Shown: one piece after another, positions 27,456-35,990 of the stretch | Layout: every line of letters starts with the position of its first letter | How positions within the stretch are numbered: the first letter of the stretch is position 1 | Translations under genes and position numbers: made by a program | NCBI RefSeq assembly: GCF_025165795.1 | Contig: NZ_JAJAGO010000004.1 | Span: 310,001 to 374,000, forward strand | DNA length: 64,000 nt | Direction: 5' to 3' | Origin: Streptomyces gossypii | GTDB taxonomy: Bacteria; Actinomycetota; Actinomycetes; Streptomycetales; Streptomycetaceae | Notes under the pieces: generated by a model | What the model was told of the DNA's origin: nothing | Seen by the model: only the letters and a program-made list of their open reading frames with translations | Database searches by the model: none

Positions 27456-27503
27456 CTACAGACCCTCGCCGCGGCAGCTAAGGAGAAGCAGACCGAAACG
27501 CAT
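27456..27503 (-). CDS. leuA leader peptide (Leu-rich)
   Basis: A 15-codon gene, MRFGLLLLSCRGEGL, ending in TAG 82 nt before the leuA start. Residues 5-8 are four consecutive Leu codons (CTG CTT CTC CTT), and residue 15 is another. Two CTT codons are rarely used in this genome, which makes the stretch sensitive to the level of charged tRNA-Leu. Leader peptides upstream of leuA are known in Streptomyces. The RNA pairing partners are described in the next entry downstream. No separate product function is expected. Confidence 0.75.
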   Translation of the reverse strand: MRFGLLLLSCRGEGL

Positions 27504-27688
27504 GATGCCCACACCGTAACCGCAGGCATGCGGGATGCGCCCACGCGTATCACTATGCGGACGCGCTCGAGGGCAGTGTGCCCCGGCGGCGGTGACGGAA
27601 GGCGACGGGAGCGCGTCAATGAACTCCTTTTCGTGAATCCTCGCAGCAGCCAGTGACAGACTGATCTCCCAGTGTCACCTTGGCGGGT

Positions 27689-28849
27689 ATGAACACACCG
27701 ATCCCTCGCATCCGGCCCATCCACCCGGTCCGCTGCGGCATCGTGCCGCCGCATGTCCTGGACCAGCTTGCCCGTTCCGAGGACCCTGTCCTCGCCGGGC
27801 CCGCCCGCCGCACCCTGGAGCGGGACGCGGCGCAGCGCACCCGCCGCCAGATCACCGCCGTGCGCGGTCTCGCGGCGCCGTCCGTCCCCCGGCAGGCCGG
27901 ACCGGCGGCCGCGCCGCAGCGCACCGTCTACGACGCCCGGCACAAGGAGACGCTGCCCGGCAAGCGGGTCCGCACGGAGGGCGGCAAGCCGGTCCGGGAC
28001 GCCAGCGTCAACCGCGCGTACACCGGGCTCGGAGCGACCTTCGAGCTGTTCCTCAGCGCCTTCGCCCGTGACTCCATCGACGGCGCCGGGCTGCCGCTGG
28101 ACGCGACGGTGCACTACGGCGAGGAGTACGGCAACGCCTTCTGGGACGGCGAGCGGATGGTGTTCGGCGACGGCGACGGCGAGGTCTTCCGCGACTTCAC
28201 CCTCGCCCTGGACGTCATCGGGCACGAGCTGACGCACGGCGTCACGCAGTACACGGCCAATCTGGAGTACCTCGGGCAGTCCGGCGCGCTCAACGAGTCG
28301 GTCTCGGACGTCTTCGGTTCACTGATCAAGCAGCACGAGCAGGGCCAGTCCGCGGAGCAGGCGGACTGGCTGGTGGGCGCGGAGCTGTTCACCGACCGGG
28401 TGCAGGGCGATGCGCTGCGCTCGCTCAAGGCTCCCGGCACGGCGTACGACGACGATGTCCTCGGCAAGGATCCGCAGCCCGCCACCATGGAGGACTACGT
28501 ACACACCTCGTCCGACAACGGCGGGGTGCACATCAACTCCGGCATCCCCAACCACGCCTTCTACACGCTCGCCACGGACCTGGGGGGCAATGCCTGGGAG
28601 CGTGCGGGCCAGATCTGGTACGACACGCTCACCTCCGAGGAGCTCGCGGCAGACGCCGGCTTCGCCGACTTCGCCGCGGCCACCCTCAGCGCCGCGCGGG
28701 CCCGCTTCGGAGCGGGCGACGAGGAGGCGGCCGTACTGCGTTCCTGGTCCGCGGTGGGTGTCACCCCGGCAGAGGCGACCCGGGCGGCTCGGGCGCCCGC
28801 GGCGGGCTCCAGGACCGCCGAAGAGACCCCGGCCGTCGAGGGCTCCTAG
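27689..28849 (+). CDS. M4 (thermolysin-family) metalloprotease, protealysin-like
   Basis: 386 residues from ATG 27689 (TTG 27680 is upstream). The zinc site is H179-E180-x-x-H183 in VIGHELTHGVTQ and E203 in GALNESVSDVFGS; the substrate-stabilising His is in GGVHINSGIPNHAFY. There is no signal peptide and no long FTP/PepSY prodomain, only a short N-terminus with CGIVPPHVLDQLA, resembling the short propeptide of protealysin-like proteases that act in the cytoplasm or leave by other routes. The next gene encodes an emfourin-like inhibitor. The C-terminal 35 residues are low complexity. Divergent from leuA. Confidence 0.93.
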   Translation: MNTPIPRIRPIHPVRCGIVPPHVLDQLARSEDPVLAGPARRTLERDAAQRTRRQITAVRGLAAPSVPRQAGPAAAPQRTVYDARHKETLPGKRVRTEGGKPVRDASVNRAYTGLGATFELFLSAFARDSIDGAGLPLDATVHYGEEYGNAFWDGERMVFGDGDGEVFRDFTLALDVIGHELTHGVTQYTANLEYLGQSGALNESVSDVFGSLIKQHEQGQSAEQADWLVGAELFTDRVQGDALRSLKAPGTAYDDDVLGKDPQPATMEDYVHTSSDNGGVHINSGIPNHAFYTLATDLGGNAWERAGQIWYDTLTSEELAADAGFADFAAATLSAARARFGAGDEEAAVLRSWSAVGVTPAEATRAARAPAAGSRTAEETPAVEGS

Positions 28850-28952
28850 GGCCTTTGCGGTACACCCCGTACGAGGGCGGTCCTGCGCCTTGCGAGCGCG
28901 CACCGGATGCCGCGGGCTGGTCCTCAAAGGTCCACCGGAAAGGCCCTATAGT
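28847..28952 (+). promoter_or_regulatory. Long-range inverted repeat and -10 box before the inhibitor gene
   Basis: TAGGGCCTTTGCGG (28847-28860), starting at the protease stop codon, is complementary at 13 of 14 positions to CCGGAAAGGCCCTA (28935-28948). The second arm runs into TATAGT (28947-28952), a good -10 hexamer 31 bp before the inhibitor ATG. A read-through protease transcript would form this stem, while the inhibitor could also start from its own promoter. Confidence 0.5.
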
Positions 28953-28982
28953 TTCCGCCCGCGGGCGAGCGAGGATGGCCCC

Positions 28983-29249
28983 ATGCGCATCACCGTTGTC
29001 CGCACCGGCGGATTCGGGGGTCTGCCCCGCCGGGCCACCCTCGACACCAGCGCCCGTCCGGACGCCGACGAGCTGGCCTCGCTGACCCGGACAGCCCTGT
29101 CCGAGGGCCGCGAGGAACGCCCGATCGGCGTTCCCGACGGATTCAACTACGAGATCGAAGTGGACGGTGCCATCGCGTACTGCGCCGACCCGAGGCTGAC
29201 AGACTCTCAGCGCACTCTGATCACCCGAGTTCTCAAGGAGGGCGCGTGA
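28983..29249 (+). CDS. Emfourin-type protealysin inhibitor
   Basis: 88 residues. [20 protein letters not shown] and the C-terminal [20 protein letters not shown] to [15 protein letters not shown] match the pattern of emfourin, a small cytoplasmic protein that blocks protealysin-like M4 proteases and is encoded next to them. The position directly after the M4 gene supports the call. It is shorter than the founding member (about 110 residues). ATG 28983 has GAGG 8 nt upstream. Its end overlaps the start of the mycothiol dehydrogenase gene by 4 nt, so part of its mRNA may continue into that gene. Confidence 0.8.
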   Translation: MRITVVRTGGFGGLPRRATLDTSARPDADELASLTRTALSEGREERPIGVPDGFNYEIEVDGAIAYCADPRLTDSQRTLITRVLKEGA

Positions 29250-30337
29250 GCATGGCTCAGGAAGTACGCGGCGTCATCGCGGGCGGCAAGGACGAGCCGG
29301 TCCGTACGGAGACCATTCTCGTGCCGGACCCTGGCCCGGGCGAGGCCGTGGTGGAGGTGCGGGCCTGCGGTGTCTGCCACACCGACCTGCACTACCGGCA
29401 GGGCGGTATCAACGACGAGTTCCCCTTCCTGCTGGGGCACGAGGCCGCCGGATGGGTGGAATCCGTCGGCGAGGGCGTGACGGAGGTGGTGCCGGGCGAT
29501 TTCGTCATCCTCAACTGGCGTGCCGTGTGCGGCCAGTGCCGGGCCTGCCGGCGCGGCCGCCCCTGGTACTGCTTCGACACGCACAACGCGCGGCAGCCGA
29601 TGACACTGAAGGACGGCACCCCGCTCTCCCCCGCGCTGGGCATCGGCGCGTTCGCGGAGAAAACCCTGGTGGCGGCGGGTCAGTGCACCAAGGTCGACGC
29701 CGAGGTCTCCCCCGCGGTGGCGGGGCTGCTGGGCTGCGGCGTGATGGCGGGCATCGGCGCCGCGATCAACACCGGCGGGGTGGGCCGCGGCGACTCCGTC
29801 GCGGTCATCGGCTGCGGCGGCGTCGGTGACGCGGCCGTCGCCGGGGCGCGGCTGGCGGGCGCGGCCCGGATCATCGCGGTCGACATCGACGACCGCAAGC
29901 TGGAGACGGCGCTGAAGATCGGCGCCACGCACAGCGTCAACTCCCGCCGGGAAGACCCGGTCGAGGCGATCCGTGGGCTCACCGGCGGCTTCGGCGCGGA
30001 CGTCGTGATCGAGGCCGTGGGCCGCCCCGAGACATACGAACAGGCTTTCTACGCACGGGACCTGGCCGGGACGGTGGTCCTGGTCGGCGTGCCCACGCCG
30101 GAGATGAAGCTGGAACTGCCGCTGCTCGACGTCTTCGGCCGCGGCGGTTCACTCAAGTCCTCCTGGTACGGCGACTGCCTGCCGTCCCGCGACTTCCCGA
30201 TGCTCATCGATCTGCACCGGCAGGGGCGCCTCGACCTGGGGGCGTTCGTGACCGAGACGATCGGACTCGACGACGTGGAGCAGGCGTTCGAGCGGATGCA
30301 CGCGGGCGATGTCCTGCGCTCGGTGGTGGTGTTCTGA
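29246..30337 (+). CDS. mscR: S-(hydroxymethyl)mycothiol dehydrogenase / zinc alcohol dehydrogenase
   Basis: 363 residues. Oxidises the formaldehyde-mycothiol adduct (and reduces S-nitrosomycothiol) with NAD; it belongs to the class III-like zinc alcohol dehydrogenases. Catalytic zinc ligands are C41 in CGVCHTD and H65/E66 in LLGHEAAG; structural zinc Cys are C95, C98, C101 and C109. The NAD motif is [14 protein letters not shown]. The ending [13 protein letters not shown] is typical. The GTG at 29246 overlaps the inhibitor stop, with AAGGAGG upstream; ATG 29252 is equally possible. Coupling to the following MBL gene is the arrangement seen in mycobacteria (Rv2259-Rv2260), from memory. Confidence 0.92.
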   Translation: MSMAQEVRGVIAGGKDEPVRTETILVPDPGPGEAVVEVRACGVCHTDLHYRQGGINDEFPFLLGHEAAGWVESVGEGVTEVVPGDFVILNWRAVCGQCRACRRGRPWYCFDTHNARQPMTLKDGTPLSPALGIGAFAEKTLVAAGQCTKVDAEVSPAVAGLLGCGVMAGIGAAINTGGVGRGDSVAVIGCGGVGDAAVAGARLAGAARIIAVDIDDRKLETALKIGATHSVNSRREDPVEAIRGLTGGFGADVVIEAVGRPETYEQAFYARDLAGTVVLVGVPTPEMKLELPLLDVFGRGGSLKSSWYGDCLPSRDFPMLIDLHRQGRLDLGAFVTETIGLDDVEQAFERMHAGDVLRSVVVF

Positions 30338-30960
30338 TGTGCGCCGCCCGTATCGAGAACCTGGTCACCTCCGGCACCTTCTCGCTGGACGGCGGCACCT
30401 GGGAGGTCGACAACAACGTCTGGATCGTCGGTGACGACACGGAGGCCGTCGTGATCGACGCGGCCCACGACGCCGACGCCATCGCGACGGCGCTGGACGG
30501 CCGGACGCTGCTCGCGATCATCTGCACCCACGCGCACGACGACCATGTCGGCGCGGCCCCGGAGCTCTCCCGTCGCACCGGCGCACCCGTGCTGCTGCAC
30601 CCGGAGGACCTGCCGCTGTGGAAGCTGGCCCATCCGGACCGCGAGCCGGACGGCGAGCTGACGGACGGCCGGGTGCTGACCGTGGCCGGTACGGACCTGA
30701 CGGTGCTGCACACGCCGGGGCACGCGCCGGGCGCCATCTGCCTGCACGTGCCTGAGCTGGGCACGGTCTTCAGCGGAGACACCCTCTTCCAGGGCGGGCC
30801 GGGGGCCACCGGGCGGTCGTTCTCCGACTATCCGACCATCCTCGAGTCGATCCGCGAACGGCTGCTGATCCTGCCCGACGACACGGTCGTACGGCCGGGG
30901 CACGGCGGCTCCACGACGATCGGTGCCGAGGCGGCCCAGCTGGCACCGCACACCGAGTGA
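30337..30960 (+). CDS. MBL-fold hydrolase partner of the mycothiol dehydrogenase
   Basis: 207 residues. The metallo-beta-lactamase motif is THAHDDHVGAA; later ligands are the His in LHTPGHAPGAICL and the Asp in FSGDTLFQGGPGATGRS, followed by RPGHGGSTTIGAE. It is the glyoxalase II-like group. The ATG shares its A with the TGA of the dehydrogenase gene, so the two are coupled. By context it could hydrolyse the formyl-mycothiol product of formaldehyde oxidation; that activity is inference. Confidence 0.88.
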   Translation: MCAARIENLVTSGTFSLDGGTWEVDNNVWIVGDDTEAVVIDAAHDADAIATALDGRTLLAIICTHAHDDHVGAAPELSRRTGAPVLLHPEDLPLWKLAHPDREPDGELTDGRVLTVAGTDLTVLHTPGHAPGAICLHVPELGTVFSGDTLFQGGPGATGRSFSDYPTILESIRERLLILPDDTVVRPGHGGSTTIGAEAAQLAPHTE

Positions 30961-31022
30961 CTCACTGACGTCCTGCCCGCGCGCCACCAGGACCTGTCCG
31001 GGTCGGTGGTGCGCGGGCACCC

Positions 31023-31078
31023 GCGTGTGCGTGCCCGCGTGTGCGTACCGGCATGTGCGTACCGGCGTGTGCGTACCG
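31023..31078. repeat. Four tandem copies of a 14-bp unit
   Basis: GCGTGTGCGTACCG is repeated at 31037, 31051 (one change) and 31065, with a diverged copy at 31023; the next unit breaks off at 31079. It lies in the 287-bp gap between the MBL gene and the PfkB kinase, which shows no gene of its own. Alternating purine-pyrimidine stretches (GTGTGCGTAC) make it a possible Z-DNA or slippage tract. Confidence 0.85.
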
Positions 31079-31247
31079 GCGTTCCCGCCGGATGGAGCCG
31101 TTGTCAGAGGCGTGCGGTAGACAGCGGTAGGCAGGGCGCATCCGGAGACCGGTAACCGCCTCCGCCGGAAATTCATGGGCGGCCCGGGGGCGGCAGTCGC
31201 CGTACACGGGGGCACACTGGGCACAGAGCACGACGGGAGAGAGCACG

Positions 31248-32453
31248 GTGAGCACGGGCGACAGGCAGCACCACACACACCACCCCCCTCACGCACACGG
31301 CACGCACGCCCACGGGGCGCACGCGCGCACCGCGCACGCGGCCGTTCCACCGGGCAGCGTGACCGGGGGGCGCAGCCACCTGGACCCCCTCGCCGCGCTG
31401 CGTGCCCCGGGGGATCCGGCCTGCGACGTCTATCTGACCGGGACGGTCTTCCTCGACATCGTCTTCACCGGGCTGGACGCGGCGCCCGTGCGCGGCACCG
31501 AGTCCTGGGCCCGCGGCATGGGCTCCAGCCCCGGCGGTGTCGCCAACATGGCGACCGCGCTGGCCCGGCTCGGTCTGCGTACGTCACTCGCCGCGGCCTT
31601 CGGCGACGACATGTACGGCGACTACTGCCGGGACGCCCTGGAGCAGGGCGAGGGCATCGACCTGTCGATGTCGCACACCGTGCCCGGCTGGCACTCCCCG
31701 GTGACGGTCTCCATGGCCTACGAAGGCGAGCGCACCATGATCTCGCACGGGCACGAGGCGCCGCCCAAGGACGAGGTGCTGGAGGGGGGCCGGGAATGCC
31801 CGCCGCCGGCCCGCGCCTGTGTCGCCTCGCTGGTGCCCGGCGAGGCGCAGGAGTGGATCGCCACCGCGGCCAGGCGCGGCAGCCGGATCTTCGCCGACAT
31901 CGGATGGGACGAGACGGGCGGCTGGGACTTGAGCGCGCTGCCCGACCTGGCGCACTGCGACGCGTTCCTGCCGAACGCGGTGGAGGCGATGAGCTACACC
32001 CGTACCGACTGCCCGCGCGCCGCCGCGCACCGGCTCGCCGAGCAGGTCCCGCTGGCCGTGGTGACGATGGGCGCGGAGGGCGCCTACGCGGTAGACGGCG
32101 GCACCGGCGAGTCCGCGCAGGTGCCCGCGATCGCGGTCGAGGCACTGGACACCACAGGTGCCGGGGACGTCTTCGTGGCGGGCTTCGTGATGGCCACCCT
32201 GGCGGGCTGGCCACTGGCCGACCGACTGGCGTGCGCGGGGCTGACGGCGGCGCTGTCGGTGCAGGAGTTCGGCGGGTCGCTCTCCGCTCCCGGCTGGGCC
32301 GAGGTTGCCGCCTGGTACCAGCACGTGCGGTCGTACGACGTCCAGGACCCGGCGGCGCTGCGCCGCTACGGTTTCCTGGACGCACTCCTCCCCCGCTGCG
32401 CCCGCGCCTGGCCCCTCCGCCGCGCAGTGCCCACCATCGGCTTCCGCGCATGA
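31248..32453 (+). CDS. PfkB-family carbohydrate kinase with His-rich N-terminus
   Basis: 401 residues. The ribokinase fold is shown by SSPGGVANMATALARLG (PfkB signature 1) and DTTGAGDVFVAGFVMATLAG (signature 2, with the catalytic Asp in GAGD), plus NAVEAMSYTRTD and VVTMGAEGAY. The first 35 residues (HHTHHPPHAHGTHAHGAHAR) are a His/Ala tail outside the kinase fold, possibly metal binding. GTG 31248 follows GGGAGAGAG; a later start would remove the His tail, but no good site is seen. The sugar or nucleoside substrate cannot be read from sequence. It is not in an obvious operon. Confidence 0.88.
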   Translation: MSTGDRQHHTHHPPHAHGTHAHGAHARTAHAAVPPGSVTGGRSHLDPLAALRAPGDPACDVYLTGTVFLDIVFTGLDAAPVRGTESWARGMGSSPGGVANMATALARLGLRTSLAAAFGDDMYGDYCRDALEQGEGIDLSMSHTVPGWHSPVTVSMAYEGERTMISHGHEAPPKDEVLEGGRECPPPARACVASLVPGEAQEWIATAARRGSRIFADIGWDETGGWDLSALPDLAHCDAFLPNAVEAMSYTRTDCPRAAAHRLAEQVPLAVVTMGAEGAYAVDGGTGESAQVPAIAVEALDTTGAGDVFVAGFVMATLAGWPLADRLACAGLTAALSVQEFGGSLSAPGWAEVAAWYQHVRSYDVQDPAALRRYGFLDALLPRCARAWPLRRAVPTIGFRA

Positions 32454-32577
32454 CCCTCGGCTGCCGCACGAAGAAGTGCCCCGCAAAACCACTCGGGCAT
32501 GTCGGCGGTGCGTCGTACCCTGGTCTATACAGATCCCAGCAGCGAAGAGAGGGATGAGCAGGCCCCAGAGGCCGCCC

Positions 32578-33609
32578 ATGACGCAGACAACCACGACTCA
32601 AGACACCGCCCGCTTCGCCGTCCCGTCGAAGCACCCGATGGTGACCGTGCTGGGATCCGGCGACTCCCTGCTGCGTGTCATCGAGACGGCGTTCCCCGAG
32701 ACGGACATCCATGTCCGGGGCAACGAGATCACGGCGACCGGCGAAAGCCGGGAGGTCGAGCTGATCCAGCGGCTCTTCGACGAGATGATGCTGGTGCTGC
32801 GCACCGGTCAGCCGATGACCGAGGACGCGGTGGAGCGCACGATCTCCATGCTCCGCAAGTCGGACGCCGGAGAGGGCGGGGGCCACGCCGCCCCGGCCGA
32901 GGTGCTCACGCAGGACATCCTCTCCAGCCGCGGCCGGACCATCCGGCCCAAGTCGCTCAACCAGAAGCGGTACGTCGACGCGATAGACGCGCACACCGTC
33001 GTCTTCGGCATCGGCCCGGCAGGCACCGGGAAGACGTATCTGGCGATGGCCAAGGCGGTGCAGGCGCTGCAGTCCAAGCAGGTCAACCGGATCATCCTGA
33101 CCCGGCCCGCCGTCGAGGCGGGTGAGCGGCTCGGCTTCCTGCCCGGCACGCTCTACGAGAAGATCGACCCCTACCTGCGTCCGCTCTACGACGCGCTGCA
33201 CGACATGCTGGATCCGGATTCGATCCCCCGACTGATGGCGGCGGGGACGATCGAGGTCGCTCCGCTGGCCTACATGCGGGGGCGGACGCTCAATGACGCC
33301 TTCATCATCCTGGACGAAGCGCAGAACACCAGCCCGGAACAGATGAAGATGTTCCTGACCAGGCTCGGTTTCGAATCCAAGATCGTGATCACCGGCGACG
33401 TCACCCAGGTGGACCTGCCGGGCAGCACGAGAAGCGGGCTGCGGCAGGTGCAGGAGATCCTGGAGGGGGTCGAGGACGTGCACTTCTCCCGGCTCACCAG
33501 CACCGACGTCGTCCGGCACAAGCTCGTGGGCCGTATCGTCGACGCGTACGAACGCTACGACGACCGCACGTCGCCGGACGGCACCGCCCCGAGTAACGGA
33601 AAACGCTGA
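32578..33609 (+). CDS. phoH: PhoH-family ATPase
   Basis: 343 residues. Walker [14 protein letters not shown], Walker [20 protein letters not shown] and [11 protein letters not shown] form the PhoH NTPase core, linked in bacteria to RNA metabolism and ribosome maturation with YbeY, whose gene follows 12 bp later. An N-terminal domain of about 120 residues ([14 protein letters not shown]) precedes it. ATG 32578 has AGAGG 6 nt upstream and matches family N-termini; ATG 32554 is an alternative. It opens the phoH-ybeY-CBS operon. Confidence 0.93.
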   Translation: MTQTTTTQDTARFAVPSKHPMVTVLGSGDSLLRVIETAFPETDIHVRGNEITATGESREVELIQRLFDEMMLVLRTGQPMTEDAVERTISMLRKSDAGEGGGHAAPAEVLTQDILSSRGRTIRPKSLNQKRYVDAIDAHTVVFGIGPAGTGKTYLAMAKAVQALQSKQVNRIILTRPAVEAGERLGFLPGTLYEKIDPYLRPLYDALHDMLDPDSIPRLMAAGTIEVAPLAYMRGRTLNDAFIILDEAQNTSPEQMKMFLTRLGFESKIVITGDVTQVDLPGSTRSGLRQVQEILEGVEDVHFSRLTSTDVVRHKLVGRIVDAYERYDDRTSPDGTAPSNGKR

Positions 33610-33621
33610 GACCAAGCCCTC

Positions 33622-34122
33622 ATGTCGATCGAAGTCAACAACGAGTCCGGCCGGACGGTCGACGAGCAGTCGCTCCTCGACATCGCCCGGTACGCCCTGA
33701 CCCGGATGCGCATCCATCCGCTCTCCGAGCTCTCGGTGATCGCCGTGGACTCCGACGCCATGGAGCAGCTGCACCTGCAGTGGATGGATCTGCCGGGTCC
33801 CACCGATGTGATGTCCTTCCCGATGGACGAGCTGCGGCCGCCCGCGCGGGACGAGGAGGATCCGCCGCAGGGCCTCCTCGGTGACATCGTGCTGTGCCCG
33901 GAGGTCGCCGAGAAGCAGGGTGCCGAGGCGCCGACGGAGCACTCCATGGACGAGGAGCTGGCGCTGCTCACCGTCCATGGCGTGCTGCATCTGCTCGGTT
34001 ACGACCACGAGGAGCCTGGCGAGCGGGCCGAGATGTTCGGTCTCCAGGCGGCGATCGTCGACGGCTGGCGTGCCGAGCAGGGCCTCGAGGGGCCCTCGCC
34101 CGCTCCCACCACCACCTCGTGA
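33622..34122 (+). CDS. ybeY: Endoribonuclease YbeY (rRNA maturation)
   Basis: 166 residues. The zinc site is [16 protein letters not shown], the H-x3-H-x5-H motif of the UPF0054/YbeY family. [15 protein letters not shown] and [15 protein letters not shown] are the other conserved stretches. YbeY takes part in 16S rRNA 3'-end processing and ribosome quality control. The stop codon overlaps the GTG of the next gene (GTGA), showing coupling. The 20-residue C-terminal tail is low complexity. Confidence 0.95.
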   Translation: MSIEVNNESGRTVDEQSLLDIARYALTRMRIHPLSELSVIAVDSDAMEQLHLQWMDLPGPTDVMSFPMDELRPPARDEEDPPQGLLGDIVLCPEVAEKQGAEAPTEHSMDEELALLTVHGVLHLLGYDHEEPGERAEMFGLQAAIVDGWRAEQGLEGPSPAPTTTS

Positions 34123-35459
34123 CCGCGCGTCTGATCGGCGCGGCGATCGCCCTGGTGGTTGTCGCGTGGCTGGCGGCCTGCGCGGAGGCGGGCCTCGCCC
34201 GTACGACGAGCTACCGGGCGGAGGAGGCCGTCCGCACCGGCCGGCGGGGTGCGGGCAAGCTGGCGGCCGTCGCCGCCGACCCGACGCGCTATCTCAATCT
34301 GGCGCTGCTGCTGCGGGTGGCCAGCGAGATGGCGGCCGGAGTGCTGGTCACCTATGCCGCTCTGCGCTATTTCTCGGAGACCTGGGAGGCGCTGACGGTC
34401 GCGATCGGCGTGATGGTGCTGGTGTCGTATGTCGCGGTGGGCGTCTCACCGCGCACCATCGGCCGGCAGCACCCGCTGAACACGGCGACCGCCGCCAGCT
34501 ATGTGCTGGTGCCGCTGGCGAGCGTGCTGGGGCCGGTGCCTCAGCTGCTGATCCTCCTCGGTAACGCGCTGACGCCGGGCAAGGGTTTCCGCAAGGGCCC
34601 GTTCGCCAGTGAGGCGGAGCTGCGGGCGCTTGTCGACGTGGCGGAGCGGGATTCGCTGATCGAGGCGGAGGAGCGGAAGATGGTCCACTCCGTCTTCCAG
34701 CTCGGTGACACCCTGGTGCGCGAGGTGATGGTGCCGCGCACCGATCTGATCACCGTCGAGCGGTACAAGACCGTCCGCCAGGCGCTCACGCTCGCTCTGC
34801 GCTCCGGTTTCTCCCGTATCCCGGTCGTCGGTGAGAGCGAGGACGACGTGGTGGGCATCGTCTACCTCAAGGATCTGGCCCGGAAGGTCCACATCAGCCG
34901 GGAGGCCGAGACCGAGGTGGTCTCCACCGCGATGCGTCCGGCGGCCTTCGTGCCGGACACCAAGAACGCGGGTGACCTGCTGCGCGAGATGCAGCAGGAC
35001 CGCATCCATGTCGCCGTCGTCGTCGACGAGTACGGTGGCACGGCGGGGGTGGTGACCATCGAGGACATCCTGGAGGAGATCGTCGGCGAGATCACCGACG
35101 AGTACGACCGCGAGCTGCCTCCGGTGGAGGATCTGGGCGACGGCCGCTACCGGGTGACCGCCCGGCTCGATCTGGGCGATCTCGGCGAGCTCTACGACCT
35201 GGCCGGCCTGGACGACGAGGACGTCGAGACGGTGGGCGGGCTGCTGGCCAAGTCGCTGGGCCGGGTGCCGATCGCCGGTGCGGCCACCACGGTCGATGTC
35301 ACCGAGGACCGCTCCGACCCGACGCTGACCGGGCTGCGGCTGACCGCCGAGTCCCCGGCAGGCCGCCGCAACCGCATCGTCACGGTCCTGGTGGAGCCGG
35401 TACGAACCTCCCCGGAGGCGGGCACCGGGGGCGACGCCCCCGCTCCGGCGGACAGCTGA
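34119..35459 (+). CDS. Membrane CNNM/CorC-type protein with CBS pair
   Basis: 446 residues from GTG 34119. A shortened N-terminal transmembrane DUF21-like region ([20 protein letters not shown] to [20 protein letters not shown]) is followed by two CBS domains ([53 protein letters not shown]) and a C-terminal CorC_HlyC domain ([20 protein letters not shown]). Family members act in magnesium or cobalt efflux and are often called hemolysin-like, though no haemolysin role is implied. It is the third gene of phoH-ybeY-CBS, an order conserved in actinobacteria. Confidence 0.9.
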   Translation: MTARLIGAAIALVVVAWLAACAEAGLARTTSYRAEEAVRTGRRGAGKLAAVAADPTRYLNLALLLRVASEMAAGVLVTYAALRYFSETWEALTVAIGVMVLVSYVAVGVSPRTIGRQHPLNTATAASYVLVPLASVLGPVPQLLILLGNALTPGKGFRKGPFASEAELRALVDVAERDSLIEAEERKMVHSVFQLGDTLVREVMVPRTDLITVERYKTVRQALTLALRSGFSRIPVVGESEDDVVGIVYLKDLARKVHISREAETEVVSTAMRPAAFVPDTKNAGDLLREMQQDRIHVAVVVDEYGGTAGVVTIEDILEEIVGEITDEYDRELPPVEDLGDGRYRVTARLDLGDLGELYDLAGLDDEDVETVGGLLAKSLGRVPIAGAATTVDVTEDRSDPTLTGLRLTAESPAGRRNRIVTVLVEPVRTSPEAGTGGDAPAPADS

Positions 35460-35484
35460 CCTGTCCCGTCGGCATACTGGCGGT

Positions 35485-35847
35485 ATGACACCCGATGAGC
35501 TCAGGACGGCCTGCCTCGCGCTGAACGGCGCCGTCGAGGAGTTCCCGTTCCCCGGGAACCCGGAGCTGTCGACGTTCAAGGTGGCCGGGAAGATCTTCGC
35601 GTTCAGCGCGCTGGACGGCGAACCGCTCCAGGTGAGCCTGAAGTGCGAGCCCGCGCTGGCCGTGCAGCTGCGGGCGGCGCACCCGGCCATCACGCCGGGC
35701 TACCACCTCAACAAACGGCACTGGAACACCGTGACCCTGGACGGCTCACTGCCGGAGGCGATGGTGCGTGACCTGATCGAGGACTCCTGGGACCTCGTCG
35801 TCGCCGGACTCCCCCGCGCCACGCGGCACTCCCTGGACGCGAGCTGA
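35485..35847 (+). CDS. MmcQ/YjbR-family protein
   Basis: 120 residues with the DNA-binding-like fold of the YjbR/CyaY superfamily. ACLALNGAVEEFPFPG, FKVAGKIFAFSALDG, LKCEPALAVQLRAAHPAITP and GYHLNKRHWNTVTL are the family signatures. Biochemical function is not established. The ATG lies 6 nt after CATACT with no Shine-Dalgarno sequence, suggesting a leaderless mRNA of its own although it follows the CBS gene by only 25 bp. Confidence 0.9.
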   Translation: MTPDELRTACLALNGAVEEFPFPGNPELSTFKVAGKIFAFSALDGEPLQVSLKCEPALAVQLRAAHPAITPGYHLNKRHWNTVTLDGSLPEAMVRDLIEDSWDLVVAGLPRATRHSLDAS

Positions 35848-35990
35848 GAGAACGCCCGGTCAGGCCGCCAGGTGCCGGTGCCACTCCGGGCCCCGTTTAC
35901 GCCCACAAGTCGCCCCGCCCGCCCGCTCGTCGCCCCTCACCCGGGGCGCTACCCTGCTGACAGCCGCGGCAGATAGCGTACGGGGGAAAC

